Shown here in pieces: positions 36,304-48,200 of a DNA stretch of 64,000 bases. Where the stretch lies: contig CP142461.1 of the NCBI GenBank assembly GCA_038049695.1, positions 30,697,001 to 30,761,000 of the forward strand, given 5' to 3'. Position 1 is the stretch's first letter. Each line of letters starts with the position of its first letter. The notes under the pieces are model-generated. The model was not told the origin of the DNA. It saw only the letters and a program-made list of their open reading frames with translations, and did not search any database. The position numbers were made by a program, and so were the translations under genes. This stretch comes from Cinnamomum chago (lineage: Eukaryota > Streptophyta > Magnoliopsida > Laurales > Lauraceae).

Positions 36304-36706
36304 ATGGAGGCCGAGAAGACTTTGGTTTCTTTTCTGAATCCGAATGTTCAACTTGATCGTTTCGATGGGACGAATTTCACTCACTGAAAAGGAAAACTGT
36401 TTTTCCTTCTCACTGTTTTGAAGATTGCTTATGTCCTGGATCCGAATCTTCCGCCAATTAAAGAGACGGCTGATAAAGAGAATGCTGCAAGGAAGAAGAG
36501 GCAAGATGAAAAAGTGATGTGTCGGGGACATATTCTGAATACTCTTTCAGACAGGCTTTACGATCTTTACAATTCTGTGGAGACTCCAAAAGAAATTTGG
36601 AATGCACTCGAATACAAATACAAAACTGAGAAGGAAGGTACAGATAAATTTCTGACTTTAAAATATCTCGAATTTACTATGGTTGATACTAAATCTGTTT
36701 TGGATC
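36304..36706 (+). pseudogene. Copia gag, 5' part
   Basis: The ATG at 36,304 starts the typical Copia gag N-terminus (a FDGTNF motif), broken by a TGA at 36,385-36,387 where the family has Trp. The frame then stays open through a UBN2/gag-polypeptide region (LYNSVETPKEIWNALEYKY). It ends abruptly at 36,706, where a CACTA element is inserted. The rest of gag resumes at 39,050. Confidence 0.8.
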
Positions 36707-39049
36707 CACTACTAGAAAAAAGGGCTTTTATATCGGTTGCAAAAACTACTCTATATCGGTTTTTCATATAACCGATATAATATCTTCAGTCAAGGTATTT
36801 TATATCAGTTAATATTTTTTTATATCGGTTACACTGGAACCGACATAATAATCTCTATATATAATATCGGTTAGGAAAATATGTGATATTAATTTCAATA
36901 TTTTATATCGGTTATTATAAAACCGATATTATAGACAAATATTTTATATCGGTTGTATACATATATTTTATATCGGTTGTATACACATATTTTATATCCG
37001 TTATTATGGAACCGATATTATATATACATATTTTATATCGGTTCTTTCCCTCCTTTTTATTTTTCCTTCTTCCCTCCTTTTTCAGGACGTCCTGCGGCTA
37101 ACCGCCAGTGCACCTGCAGCTAACCTCCAGTTATATATAATATTTTATATCAGTTATTTTCAAACCGATATTATATACCCAATGATTTTACATCGGTCTT
37201 CAAATCCCTTAATCCCCCGCGCGGGCTCACTCCTTCTTTCCCTCTTTTTTTTTTCCTTCCCTCCCTTCTCTTTCTTTCTCCATCATTCCTTGTTTCTCCA
37301 TCATTCCATCATTCCTTCTATTATATACCCAATGATTTTAATTTGGAAGAAGACGACGACGACGAAGAGGAAGAAGCTGCTCTTCCGGCGCTGTGCAGGT
37401 GCCAGGTACATCACGTTCTTTCCTTTCTTTTTGTTTCGTTTCTTTCTTTCCCTTTTCTTCTGCTGCTACTGTTTTTTGTTCTCTCTCTGTTTTTTTTTTT
37501 TTTTGTTCTGTTTTCTCACGATCTCTGCTGCTGTTCTGTATTTTTTTTCCCTGCTGTTTTTCTTTCCCTGCTGTGTTTCTGCTGATTTTTTTTTTGGGGA
37601 TTTTGTGGGATTTCGTTTGGACAAGTTGATTGAGATTTTTTTTTAGACAAGTTGGTTTCAAGGTTTGATTTCTGTTCTTGATCAGTAGAGATGAAGATTA
37701 ATTTGATTTTACTTGGTGAGGCTAGCCTCCAACTTTGTTCGGCTAGCCGCTTCCAAGTTAAAGGCTAGCCTCCAGAAGTTGAAGGTGATTTTACACTACT
37801 TTCCATTCAATCTGAGTTAAATCTCAAAACATGAAAGTTTTAGCCCTCTGATAAATCTTTCATTTGGATCAAGAATCATGTTGTTTCGAGTTCAGAAGAG
37901 GAAGTTATGAATTTTCTACTGGAGACAACTCTGCTTCACTCAGGTTGCTGTTTTTCTGTGACCAGTCAGCTTCAAGGTGATTTTACACTACTTTCCATTC
38001 AATCTGGGTTAAATCTCAAAACATGAAAGTTGTAGCCCTCTGATAAATCTTTCATTTGGATCAATAATCATGTTGTTTTGAGTTTAGAAGAGGAAGTTAT
38101 GAATTTTATACTGGAGACAACTCTGCTTCACTCAGGTTGCTGTTTTTCTGTGACCAGTCAGCTTCAAGGTGATTTTACACTACTTTTCATTCAATCTGGG
38201 TTAAATCTCAAAACATGAAAGTTGTAGCCCTCTGATAATTATTTCATTTGGATCAAGAATCATGTTGTTTCGAGTTCAGAAGAGGAAGTTATAAATTTTC
38301 TACTGGAGACAACTCTGCTTCACTCAGGTTGCTGTTTTTCTGTGACCAGTCAGCTTCAAGGTGATTTTACACTACTTTCCAATCAATCTGGGTTAAATCT
38401 CAAAACATGAAAGTTGTAGCCCTCTTATAAATCTTTCATTTGGATCAAGAATCATGTTTTTTCTAGTTCAGAAGAGAAAGTTATGAATTTTCTACTGGAG
38501 ACAAATTCTGCCATTCAAATCAGGATGGCTCACAGCTAGCCGCAGGAAAAGTTGGGGGCTAGCCGCAGGTGCACTGGCGGTTAGCCGCAGGAAGCACAGA
38601 AAATCATCCTGAAAAAAAAATGATTACTGGAAAGCTGACCGTGGGTCTGGCGGCTAGCCCCCTTGCAAAGGGCGGCTAGCCGCCAGGTGACCGTAAGGTC
38701 ACCTTACCGTTTCTAGAAGGACTATTTATAAAAAAAAATACATATATACTATTAAATCGGTTACAAAACAAAAGATATAATACAATCCCTAAAAACCGAT
38801 ATTATAAATATTTTTTATATCGGTTTCACTTTTTTTATATCGGTTTTACAGTAATATGTGTTATAATTTCAGGTTTAAAAGACATCAGTTGTCCAAAAAC
38901 CGATATGAAATAATACACATATTATATCGGTTATAGTTATCTATGATATCGGGGGTACTTATATCGGTTTGAAGTTTACTGAAAAATCGATATAATAGGT
39001 CTTTTATATCGGTTTTTAGCCGATATAAAAACCCTTTTTTCTAGTAGTG
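36707..39049. mobile_element. Non-autonomous CACTA element, 2,343 bp
   Basis: Perfect terminal inverted repeats CACTACTAGAAAAAAGGG / CCCTTTTTTCTAGTAGTG and a perfect 3-bp TSD ATC (36,704-36,706 and 39,050-39,052) define it exactly. Both subterminal regions carry many copies of TATATCGGTT and its complement AACCGATATA (about 36,729-37,040, 37,145-37,196 and 38,755-39,025). These are the kind of short subterminal repeats bound by TNPA-type proteins in En/Spm elements. No transposase is encoded. The middle holds four 192-bp tandem repeats and 'ggctagcc' palindromes. Confidence 0.95.
37784..38520. repeat. Four tandem copies of a 192-bp unit inside the CACTA element
   Basis: The landmark 'ttacactact' recurs at 37,791, 37,983, 38,175 and 38,367, exactly 192 bp apart. 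Units are about 95% alike and contain 'atgaaagttgtagccctc' and 'gaagaggaagttatgaat'. No long open frame runs through them on either strand. They are flanked by 'ggctagccgc' palindromic words (37,720-37,770 and 38,535-38,690). Confidence 0.9.
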
Positions 39050-39537
39050 ATCAAATCCATGAGTTGCAAGTTTTGGTCACGAAACTTCGAGAATTGAAAG
39101 TTGAGATTTCTGAACCATTTCAAGTGGGAGCTGTGATTGCTAAATTACTCCAGAGTTGGAACGGTTGCAGAAAGAAACTCCTTCATAGGAGGGATGACAT
39201 AACTTTGGAAGAATTGCAGAAACATTTGAGAATTGAAGAAGAAACTAGATTTCATGATCATAAAAGTAATCCTCAGGATTCCTCCAAAGTTAATGTCGCT
39301 AAAGCAAGTAAATCCCAGAAAAACTTCGAAGTCAATAATGATAAAAATTCAAGAAATCTGGAAATGGCCAGAAAAAGTTCACTGGAAATTGCTATTTCTG
39401 CGGTAAGAAAGGCCACCGACAGAGTGACTGTAGATTCAAGAAGAAGAAAGAAGAAAACAATTCCAACAAGGCCAACATGGTCAAAGAGAAGCCTGAAGAA
39501 ATCTGTGCTATGGTTTCTGAAATGCAAATTGGCATGA
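39050..39537 (+). pseudogene. Copia gag, 3' part with CCHC zinc knuckle
   Basis: Gag resumes directly after the CACTA TSD in a frame matching the left part. It shows the family's ELQVLVTKLRE stretch and LLQSWNG. The zinc knuckle CYFCGKKGHRQSDC (CX2CX4HX4C, 39,390-39,431) is in another frame, so a one-base frameshift lies before it, roughly at 39,340-39,360. Confidence 0.75.
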
Positions 39538-39539
39538 TC

Positions 39540-40671
39540 ACAGAATTGAACATGGCTGCAGCGATTAAATCCTTTGATTGGTGGCTTGATTCTGGTGCTA
39601 CTATACATGTCTGCAATGATAGGACGTTGTTCTCTACATATGCAGAAGAAAAGAATGGTCAATCGGTTCTCATGGGGAATCATGATGCTGTCAAAGTTGT
39701 TGGAAAAGGAAGTGTGGAACTTCAATTTACTTCTGGAAAGAGATTACTTCTAAAAAATGTATTTCATGTTCCAGAAATTAGAAAGAATCTTGTATCTGCT
39801 AGTTTGTTGTGTAAAAATGGTTTGAAAGTTGTACTTGAGTCAGAAAATTGTATTCTGACCAAAAATGGGTCTTTTGTTGGCAAAGGATATTCATGTGATG
39901 GCATGTTCAAACTCAGTATTAATAAAATGATGAATTCTGCTTATATTGTTCGTCCTGTTGATAATTGGCATGCTGGATTAGCACATTTGAATTTTAGGTC
40001 TTTGAAATATATGTCAAAGCATGGTTAAATTTCTTGTAGAAATGTGTCATGAAAAATGTGAAATCTGTATTCAAGCAAAAATGACTAAGAAACTTTCCTA
40101 AAGCAGAAAGAAATACACAAATATTAGACTTGATGCATTATGATATTTGTTAATAAAACGGTGTTTTGACTCGGGGAGGAAAAAGAAACTTTATCAATTT
40201 TATAGATGATTATTCTAGATTTACATACGTGTATTTACTAAGAACAAAAGATGAAGCCTTTGATAGGTTTAAACTTTTGAAGGCAGAAATCGAGAATCAG
40301 AAAGCAAAGAAAATTAAAATGATTCGTAGTTATAGAGGTGGTGAATATTTTTCAAATGAATTCGATGCTTTTTGCAAACAACATGGAATTATTCATCAAA
40401 GAACTGCCCCTCTTACTCCTCAACAAAATGGTTTGGCTGAAAGGAAAAATATATAGGACCTTCACAAATATGATCAATTTTATGCTTCTTAATGCTAGAT
40501 TGCCAAATAATCTGTGGCGGGAAGCCTTACTTATTGCATGTCATGTTCATAATAGAATCCCTTCTATGAAGACACATGTATCACCATATGAAATATGGAA
40601 AGATAGGAAACCTAATTTGATGTATTTAGGGGTCTGGGGCTGTATAGCCTTTTATAGAGTGCATGACCCTA
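39540..40671 (+). pseudogene. Copia protease and integrase, partial
   Basis: The protease active site reads DSGA (Asp at 39,588-39,590). The GAG-pre-integrase region (WHAGLAHLNFRSLKYM) follows at about 39,965-40,025, then a stop, a broken integrase zinc-binding part, and the integrase core (FIDDYSRFTYVYL, then RGGEYFS, then PQQNGLAERKN) at about 40,190-40,450. The family's RSDRGGEY has Tyr for the catalytic Asp here. A frameshift follows AERKN. The sequence stops inside the region before reverse transcriptase. It cannot be active. Confidence 0.8.
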
Positions 40672-40689
40672 TGCTTCAAGAAAGTTAGC

Positions 40690-41560
40690 TTTTAGTGGCG
40701 ACCTTTTTAGCCACGGTCCAATTTTCGCCACTAAAAACCAATCTATAGTGGCAAAAATCTGATGTCGCCACTGAAGGTATTATAATGCCCATATTTAGTG
40801 GCAACTTTTATGTCACAGCTAAATTTCGTCACTAATTCCTTGGCGGAAATTTTTGGCACCATGGGATTTTGGAGGGAAAGAGATTTAGTGGCAAGTTTTA
40901 ATTTATTGCCACTAATGGTGTACGGTTTTAGTGACAACTATTTATGATCGCCACTAATTTCTTAGATTCTTACATTTAGCCGCGGTATATTTTTTGCCAC
41001 TGTTTGTTCTATTTTTTGTGGCTACTTTATATTGCCACTAAAGATATATCATAAGAAAGTCGACTTTTAATGGCAATATTTTTTGCCATAATTTAATTTT
41101 CACCACTAAAAACTCACCTTTAGTGGCGAAGCTTGATGTTGACACTAAATGTATTATGTGATGACATTTAATGACAACTTATATGTTGTAGCTAAAGGTT
41201 ATTTTGGAGGGGAAGAAGATTTAATGGCGAGTTTTCTTTTTTCTTTTTTTCCACTAATGGTCTAGAAGTTTAGTGGCAACTTTTTATTTTCGTGGCTAAT
41301 TGCTCAGTTGCCTTATTTTTGCCACCTTTTGCGGCGACTTTCTATTTCCACTAAAAATGTATTATATGAAAGCTGGCTTTCAGTGGCAACACTTTTAGCC
41401 ACAATTTTATCTTTGCCACAAAAGACTCACTTTAGTGAAGTTATTATAGTGATCACATTTAGTGGCAACTTATATGCCGTGGCTAAAGGTCATTTTGAAG
41501 GGGAAAGAGAATTAGTGGCGAGTTTTAATCTTTCACCACTAATGTGGTCTATGAGTCTAA
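40690..41560. repeat. Subterminal repeats 'tttagtggcaa' of the second CACTA
   Basis: More than 20 copies of TTTAGTGGCGA/C-type words and their complement (TTGCCACTAAA) alternate in both directions over 870 bp. The arrangement is typical of a CACTA subterminal region; different sequence words from those in the 36.7-kb element mean a different family. Confidence 0.8.
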
Positions 41561-41599
41561 CGACATCGTCAAATTTTAGTTTGAATAGGGTGGGTCCCA

Positions 41600-44500
41600 T
41601 TGCACGACTGATCACACACTATTAAAGATGCCGACAAAGTCTTCTAGCAGAATCAATAAGTACTCTTAAAATCAAGTTGAGATTTGAGCAAAAAAATATA
41701 CTTATGACCGAAATTGAGGGCGTCGGTAGACTACGTGTGTGACTGAAATACATGCGGAGCTCTATGTATGAATGAACCATCTTTCTAATACTAAGGCAAG
41801 GATGAGAATCACGGTATTGGTCGATCCCAATAAATGATACCATTAGGGTATCGACCATGTAAGGTTCTTTATTCGTCGCAATCGTTATGGTGCAAAATGT
41901 TTTTACCCCAAAAAAATTTGAGAAAATGTCCTAAGTAATCCATAACATTGTAAAATGCTAGAGAATGAAAAGCAAATTTCCATTAGTAACTATAAATTAA
42001 AATATTGGCCAAATAAATCATCCATCCGGTATCTGTTTAATCTTTATTGATTTAATATGCTCATTGTCATGTTATAATTTTTCGGGTCATCTTTTTAATT
42101 TACAGATCAATTATGTAGCCCTCATTGACTACGTCTACAAGAACACTACTTGAACTTTTTCTCAATAATTTTTTGACATTTTTATAAATAATAAATATGA
42201 TATTGAACCCAACTCCCATACAAATAAAATCTATTTGAGGGCATATTAGGGAGGTATTTGTTATGAGTTATTTAGTTTGTTTTTATAAGTAAGTTCTATT
42301 ACGGGAGTGTAAGTTAAGAAAAGATTTGATACCCAATGGAATTATCATTAGATTGACTACTATAAAGCATTTGAATTTTACCTTTTATATTTTTAATTTA
42401 GGTGACTTAATAAGTGACAAATCCGATGGGCCCAATTTTAGTCCGATTAAAATTTGTTGAGAACCCAGAGGAGGCATTTATTTTTAATGGCTTATATTTT
42501 TATAATCAAGTAGGCTCACTATAAAGTCTTTCAATTAAAAAAAATGACTAGGGTATGGTCCATTAGATAAGAGGGGGATTCTCCTAGGACTTGGTCCTAC
42601 CATCATATATATTTTTTATTCACATGTCTTAAAACTAATAAATTTGATAGGCCCAATTTTAGTTTGATTAAAATTGGTTAACGGCCAATATCAAGTGGAG
42701 GTGTTTATTTTTAATGCATTATATTTTTATAAGTAGATCCACAGGATAAAGCATTTCGATTCACAAAATAACTTGGGTCCACTAGGATTTTGGTCTCCTG
42801 CCATCGTACAACTACCATTACTCAATAAATAAATCCCGCCCTTGCCCAAAACCCATTCAGTCCCACCCACGATTTTCTACTCTAAGTAGAGAGAAAATCC
42901 TCTCGGTCTCTTCTATGTCTCTTCCATCCTGTCTTTCTTCCCTTTCGGTCTCTTCTATCTCTCTTCCCTCCGAAACGCAAAAGGGAGGAAAGAAATCGGT
43001 CTCTGTCTCTCCTTCGGAGGGAAGAAATCTCTCTACCTCGTCTCTGCAGGCTCTTTCTCCGATCTAAAGCTCCGGTCCCCGGGTATCCTCCCCAACATAT
43101 CCGACCCCTCTCTCAGTAACCTTTCCCATATAACTCTTTTCTTTTCTTTTTTGTAAACCCATCACTATCTCAATAACCCTCTCTCCCTTTCTCTTTGATT
43201 TTGGATTCTCTCCAACATCGACACAAAAGAATTGAGGATCTAATTGAAAATTTGTAACTTCTTTGTTGTTATATTTCTGAGGGTTTCGGGTTGGTTTTTT
43301 AGAGGTTTTCTTGGGGATTTACAGTTGTTTGGGTTTTTCTCTTTAATGGGGTTTGATATGGAACTTGTGTTATTAGATAATTTAATTTTGATTCATTGGT
43401 TTTAGGTGTGGTTAATTGTAATATGATATATTATATTATGCCCCTTCCTATTGAACAGTTTATAATTGCTTAATAGGGATTATGTTAAACCCATTCTGTT
43501 TAGTTGCATTAAATATTGAATCTATGTTGCAAGTCTCTAATTCTTGAACCTTTTTGTTTCTCCTTCATTTAAGATCTATGTTGCCATTTTCTTTCTTTTT
43601 ATTTTTTTTAATCCTTTTTGAATGATGGAACATTGTTGCTTCTGATGTTCATGCATTCCCATCTGGTTAGTATTTGTTTGTTTTTTTTAAATTTGTTATA
43701 TATGAATAATAGTGCATGCAGAACGTTTTCAATCATACAATTAAAAAATAACTTTTTAGTATTCTTGATGTCGAACTTGTTAGACAGGGTTTATGCAAAT
43801 ACTTTATAAGAATTTATATAATCATTGTTTAATGTCTTAGCTGGCGTCTTAGCTGGCATCTATGGATTTTGGTTATGCAGAAAGCCACATGTTTTCCTAC
43901 TCTACTAGTTTAATTTAAATTGCAGAATTGAGTTTCTAGCTTAGTTGGTACATGTAGATTGGGACTTGATGTTGTCTCGGGCAAAGAAAATTTGCACAGT
44001 GGATCTGGATCTAATTAATGAATTGTGTTTGGGAAACTAGATTGAGATGTTTCAGTGGAATTCAGAAAAATTGTACCAAGGCATAAGGCATAAGGTCCTT
44101 CAAATATATATATTTTTTAATGTTTAGATATAGGATTTGAGCTTGAACGAGAAAGTTAGTTCAAGGGCATAGTTTTATTGATTTTGTTGACTTGGAGTTG
44201 AATTAACTTATTCTTCCTTTCTTTATGTTTAAATTGGAAAAATTATACGTTTGGTACAATGTGTAGCGAGTGCATACTATTGTGGGCTTGAGTTATGGGA
44301 AGCAGTAACTCGTAGCATAACATAAAGAATTTGACTTTCTTACTTTTCTTTTGGTTTTTTAGAGTTGAATGTCTATTATGTTGTTCTTTGTTCATACTTT
44401 TTAGTGCTATTATATCATCATAGTAGTACATATTTATTAATTAAATTTAGGCATTGTTGTCATGTAAATCCACAACACAAGATTTGTAGGAAAACTCTGC

Positions 44501-45249
44501 ATTGACTATTTTTTTAATTAGACAATTACTATTGTAGTTAAAACACTCAAGATTGCGTCAATCTCTTTTGCTAGAAATGTCAGCCACAACATGCTCTGTA
44601 ACATACTTTATGTAACATACTTTATGTAACATACATCCTATTTGAGATGGCACTCCACAAATAGAAACTACCTGATAAGGGGACCTCTGATTGTGGTTCT
44701 CCATATGCTACATGGATTTGCCACTCAACAAAAATGCTCTTGGGCTTAGGAAGAGGATTGACAGTTCAGATCTTGAGATTTGGGTTCGCAAGTGAAACCC
44801 GGTTAGTTTAAAAAGCATTGGCATCAATGGTCTCATGGTTTTCCAAGATTTTCTCAAGATTCTAAAGGGACAGAAGGCTGAAATTAGACCCTATATCCGT
44901 TCTTGGGTTTCTGAAGAGGATCAATGGTTCTGATCTTGATAGAGAGTCCCACAAAAGGTTAGAAATGTACCACATCTTCCTCCTTCAAACATACATTTTT
45001 CTAAAAATGCTTCGATTCTTAATAAATGGGACTAATCTGATGATTCTAATTATCTGGGAACTCCATTTGGATATATAGGAATGCTAGAATGTTTAATCTT
45101 ATGCCACTTATCTGCCTATAGTATCTTCAGTCTAACTTTTCTTATTGCATATGCCTCCTTTTTTAACTATCTCCATGTTGTTTTGTTGTCTAGGGGACCC
45201 GTGAGTGCAATTTTTTATTTATACTTCAAGTTGTGTTAGGTACATCGAT
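41600..45249 (+). other. Presumed promoter, leader and intron of the TNP2 gene
   Basis: No protein is recognised. A direct repeat of about 130 bp with a period near 229 bp ('gcccaattttagt..gattaaaatt', 'tttatttttaatg..ttatatttttata') lies at 42,420-42,780. From about 42,880 to 43,160 the sequence is a CT-rich, leader-like stretch after 'caataaataaat' (about 42,820), then a long T-rich intron-like region to the ATG at 45,250. This reading is inference from composition. Confidence 0.4.
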
Positions 45250-48200
45250 ATGGATAAGAGTTGGATGAAAATTGAGGATAGATGACACCCTAAGTATATA
45301 GATGGAGTTAAACAGTTTTTGGAGTTTGCATATGCACATATTGAGCCAGGGAAAAAGATTCGGTGTCCGTGTGTCAAATGCAACAATATCTATTTCCGTA
45401 CTCGGGATGATGTGGAAGCAGATATGTATTATCATGGTATAGTTAAGTGTTACATTCCATGGGTATTACATGGGGAGGAGTTTGAGGCAAGCACTGATGA
45501 AGATGACAATGAGGTGCCCAGCAGAGAAGATGAAGAAGATCATGGTGATCTGCAAGAAATGATACATGATCATTACACCGCAACAACTATAAATGCTTGG
45601 GCAGGAGCGGATTCTAGTAGTAATGAGAATGCAGTGCCTGACTGGAAAGTAGATAAATTTATGAGATTGTTGAAGGATGCCTAACATAAACTATATCCAG
45701 GTTACGAGAAGTTCTCTAAGTTGCCATTCATTGTGAAGCTGTTGCACCTAAAGACACTTAATCATTGGAGTAGCAAATCATTCACCATGTTGCTTGAGTT
45801 GTTAAAGGCACTTCCTGATGCTAAGACACTCCCTAAATCATTTTACGAGGCTAAAAATATAATTCGTGACCTAGGACTTGACTATGTAAGGATTCATGCA
45901 TGCAAAAATGACTGTGTATTATTTTGGAAGGAGCATGAACATAAAGAAGAGTGTCCAAAATGCAAGGAGCCTAGATATAAATTTACCGATGCCAAACGGA
46001 AGAAGATTCCTCTAAAAATCTTGCGCTCCTTCCCACTAAAACCGAGGCTACAAAGGTTATTTATCTCAAATAAGACAGTATCAGACATGAAGTGGCATAA
46101 AGAGAAGCGCGTCAATGATGGGGGATGCTGAAGCCTGGAAAGAATTTGAAAAAATGCATAACTCATTTTCCCAAGACCCTCGTAATGTTAGGCTTGGGCT
46201 AGCAAGTGATGGATTCAATCCCTTTTCAAACATGAGCACTTCTCATAGCACATGGTCAGTTGTTCTTGTGCCATACAACCTACCGCCGTGGAAATGTATG
46301 AAAAGTCCTTTTTTCATTATGTCGCTACTTATTCCTGGACCCAGGTCTCCAGGAACTGAGATTGATGTATATTTGTGACCATTGATAGATGAGCTGAAAG
46401 AGTTGTGGGAAGATGGCATCCAAACTTATGATACCTCCACTGGCACCAATTTTCGGTTGCATGTCGCAGTGATATGGACCATCAATGACTTCCCTGCATA
46501 CGACAATTTATCGGGATGGAGCACTAAAGGGTTTTTGGCTTGTCCTTCATGCAATAAGGAGACATCACATATGTGGTTGAAGAATGTTACATGACTCGTC
46601 GTCGTTTCTTATCAACGGATCATATATGGCAACATAGAAAAAGCTCTTTTGATGGAAAGAAGGAACTTCGGGAGAGGCCAAAGTCATTGTCTGGGGATGA
46701 TGTGCTTGAGCAATTGAGTCATGTTGGACAAGTGAAGTTTGGGAAGACACAGCCAAAGAAAAGGAAGCGTGCAGAGGATTTAAATTGGACGAAGCATAGT
46801 ATTTTCTTCGAATTGCCTTATTGGAAAATCCTTAAACTGCACCACAATTTGGATGTCATGCACATAGAGAAAAATGTATGTGATAATGTTCTAGGGACAT
46901 TGATGAACATTGAAGGTAAAACAAAGGACAATGCCAAGGCTCGTTTAGATTTGCAGGTGATGGATATTGTAACGCCCCACCCTTCACACATGCACTTTAC
47001 ATATAACCCCATTCACTTTCCTCTCTATAGTCGATGTAGGACTCCGGGGCGTCACAGATATAAGGCATGAATTACACGTGAAATATGATGGTAATTCCTA
47101 TAAAATGCCCCCTGCATGCTACACAATGTCCCTTGCCAAGAAAAATGAATTTTATGAATTCTTGGCTTCGATGAAGTTTCCTAACGGCTATGCCTCAAAC
47201 ATATCTCGACATGTGAACATCAAAGAATGTCGAATTGTAGGCATGAAGAGTCATGATTGCCACATATTTTTTTCAAAGACTACTTCCACTTGCACTATGT
47301 GGATTGTTAAGCGATGATGAGTGTGAGGCACTAATTGAGTTGTGTCCTAGGACATTAACAAAAGATGTCTTGGAACGTCTTGAAAGCCAGATTACTATAA
47401 CACTTTGTAAGTTGGAAAGGATATTCCCACTGTCATTCTTTGATATTATGGTGCACTTGCCCATTCATCTGGCGCGAGAGGTGATTCTCGGTGGACCAGT
47501 GCAATATCGATGGATGTATTCGATTGAAAGGTACGGTATTTGATTATTCTTACTGTTAATTATGCACTTACAATGTTTACATCATATTGTTACTTTGATT
47601 ATCATCCTGAATTTATATTTCATTAGGTACTTATATACACTGAAGCGTTATGTGAGCAATAAAGCTTTTTCCAGAAGGGTCAATAGCAGAAGGTTACATT
47701 GCCGCAGAATGCCTGACGTTCTGCTCAATGTATTTGCATGGGATTCAGACCAAATTCAATCGAGTAGAAAGAAATTATGATGGAAGTAACAGACAAATGC
47801 ATCAAGGTTTATCCCTTTTTTCAAAGAATTGTCATCCACTAGGGAAATAAGAATATGGATATATTGACGACAATGCTTGGGAGCAGGCTCACATTTACAT
47901 ATTGAAAAGCTGTGATGAGGTTCTGCCGTTTCTTACGTATGACACTTATCCAAGTTTATTTGATGCATATTTAACGTTTTTCAATTGTCCATTTTTATCT
48001 CTCTTTTAATGTATTTCCTTTGGGCTATAATTGTATGTCTTTTTGTATAGTGAACACAAGGAACAGATGGAGAGAGAGAGAGAGTCTAAGGAATGTAGTA
48101 AAGAGGCACAAAGAGAAGTTTCCTAAATGGTTTGAAGAACGTGTAAGTGTTATAAAACATAAATCTTATTACATCACACATTAGTTTCATCATATTATAT

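Larger units (their letters stand above)
35554..40671 (+). mobile_element. Copia-type retrotransposon, truncated and interrupted
   Basis: A promoter/LTR and leader region (about 35,554-36,303) is followed by gag (36,304 onward), protease and integrase in the Copia order. Reverse transcriptase and RNase H are missing because the element is cut at about 40,671 by a CACTA element. Gag is split at 36,706 by another CACTA element. The exact 5' LTR edge is not fixed: TGTCTCTTAG at 35,554 is one possible start. Part of the LTR/leader (36,016-36,285) recurs at 48,955-49,235. Confidence 0.75.

Noticed and set aside
37182-37661. Open frames of 107-154 residues on both strands in the CACTA core
   Set aside because: T- and C-rich simple sequence gives Phe/Leu or Lys/Glu runs; no family motif is visible.
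37784-38520. CRISPR-like or coding interpretation of the 192-bp repeats
   Set aside because: There are no short repeats with unique spacers; units are long, contiguous and eukaryotic in setting, with stops in all frames.
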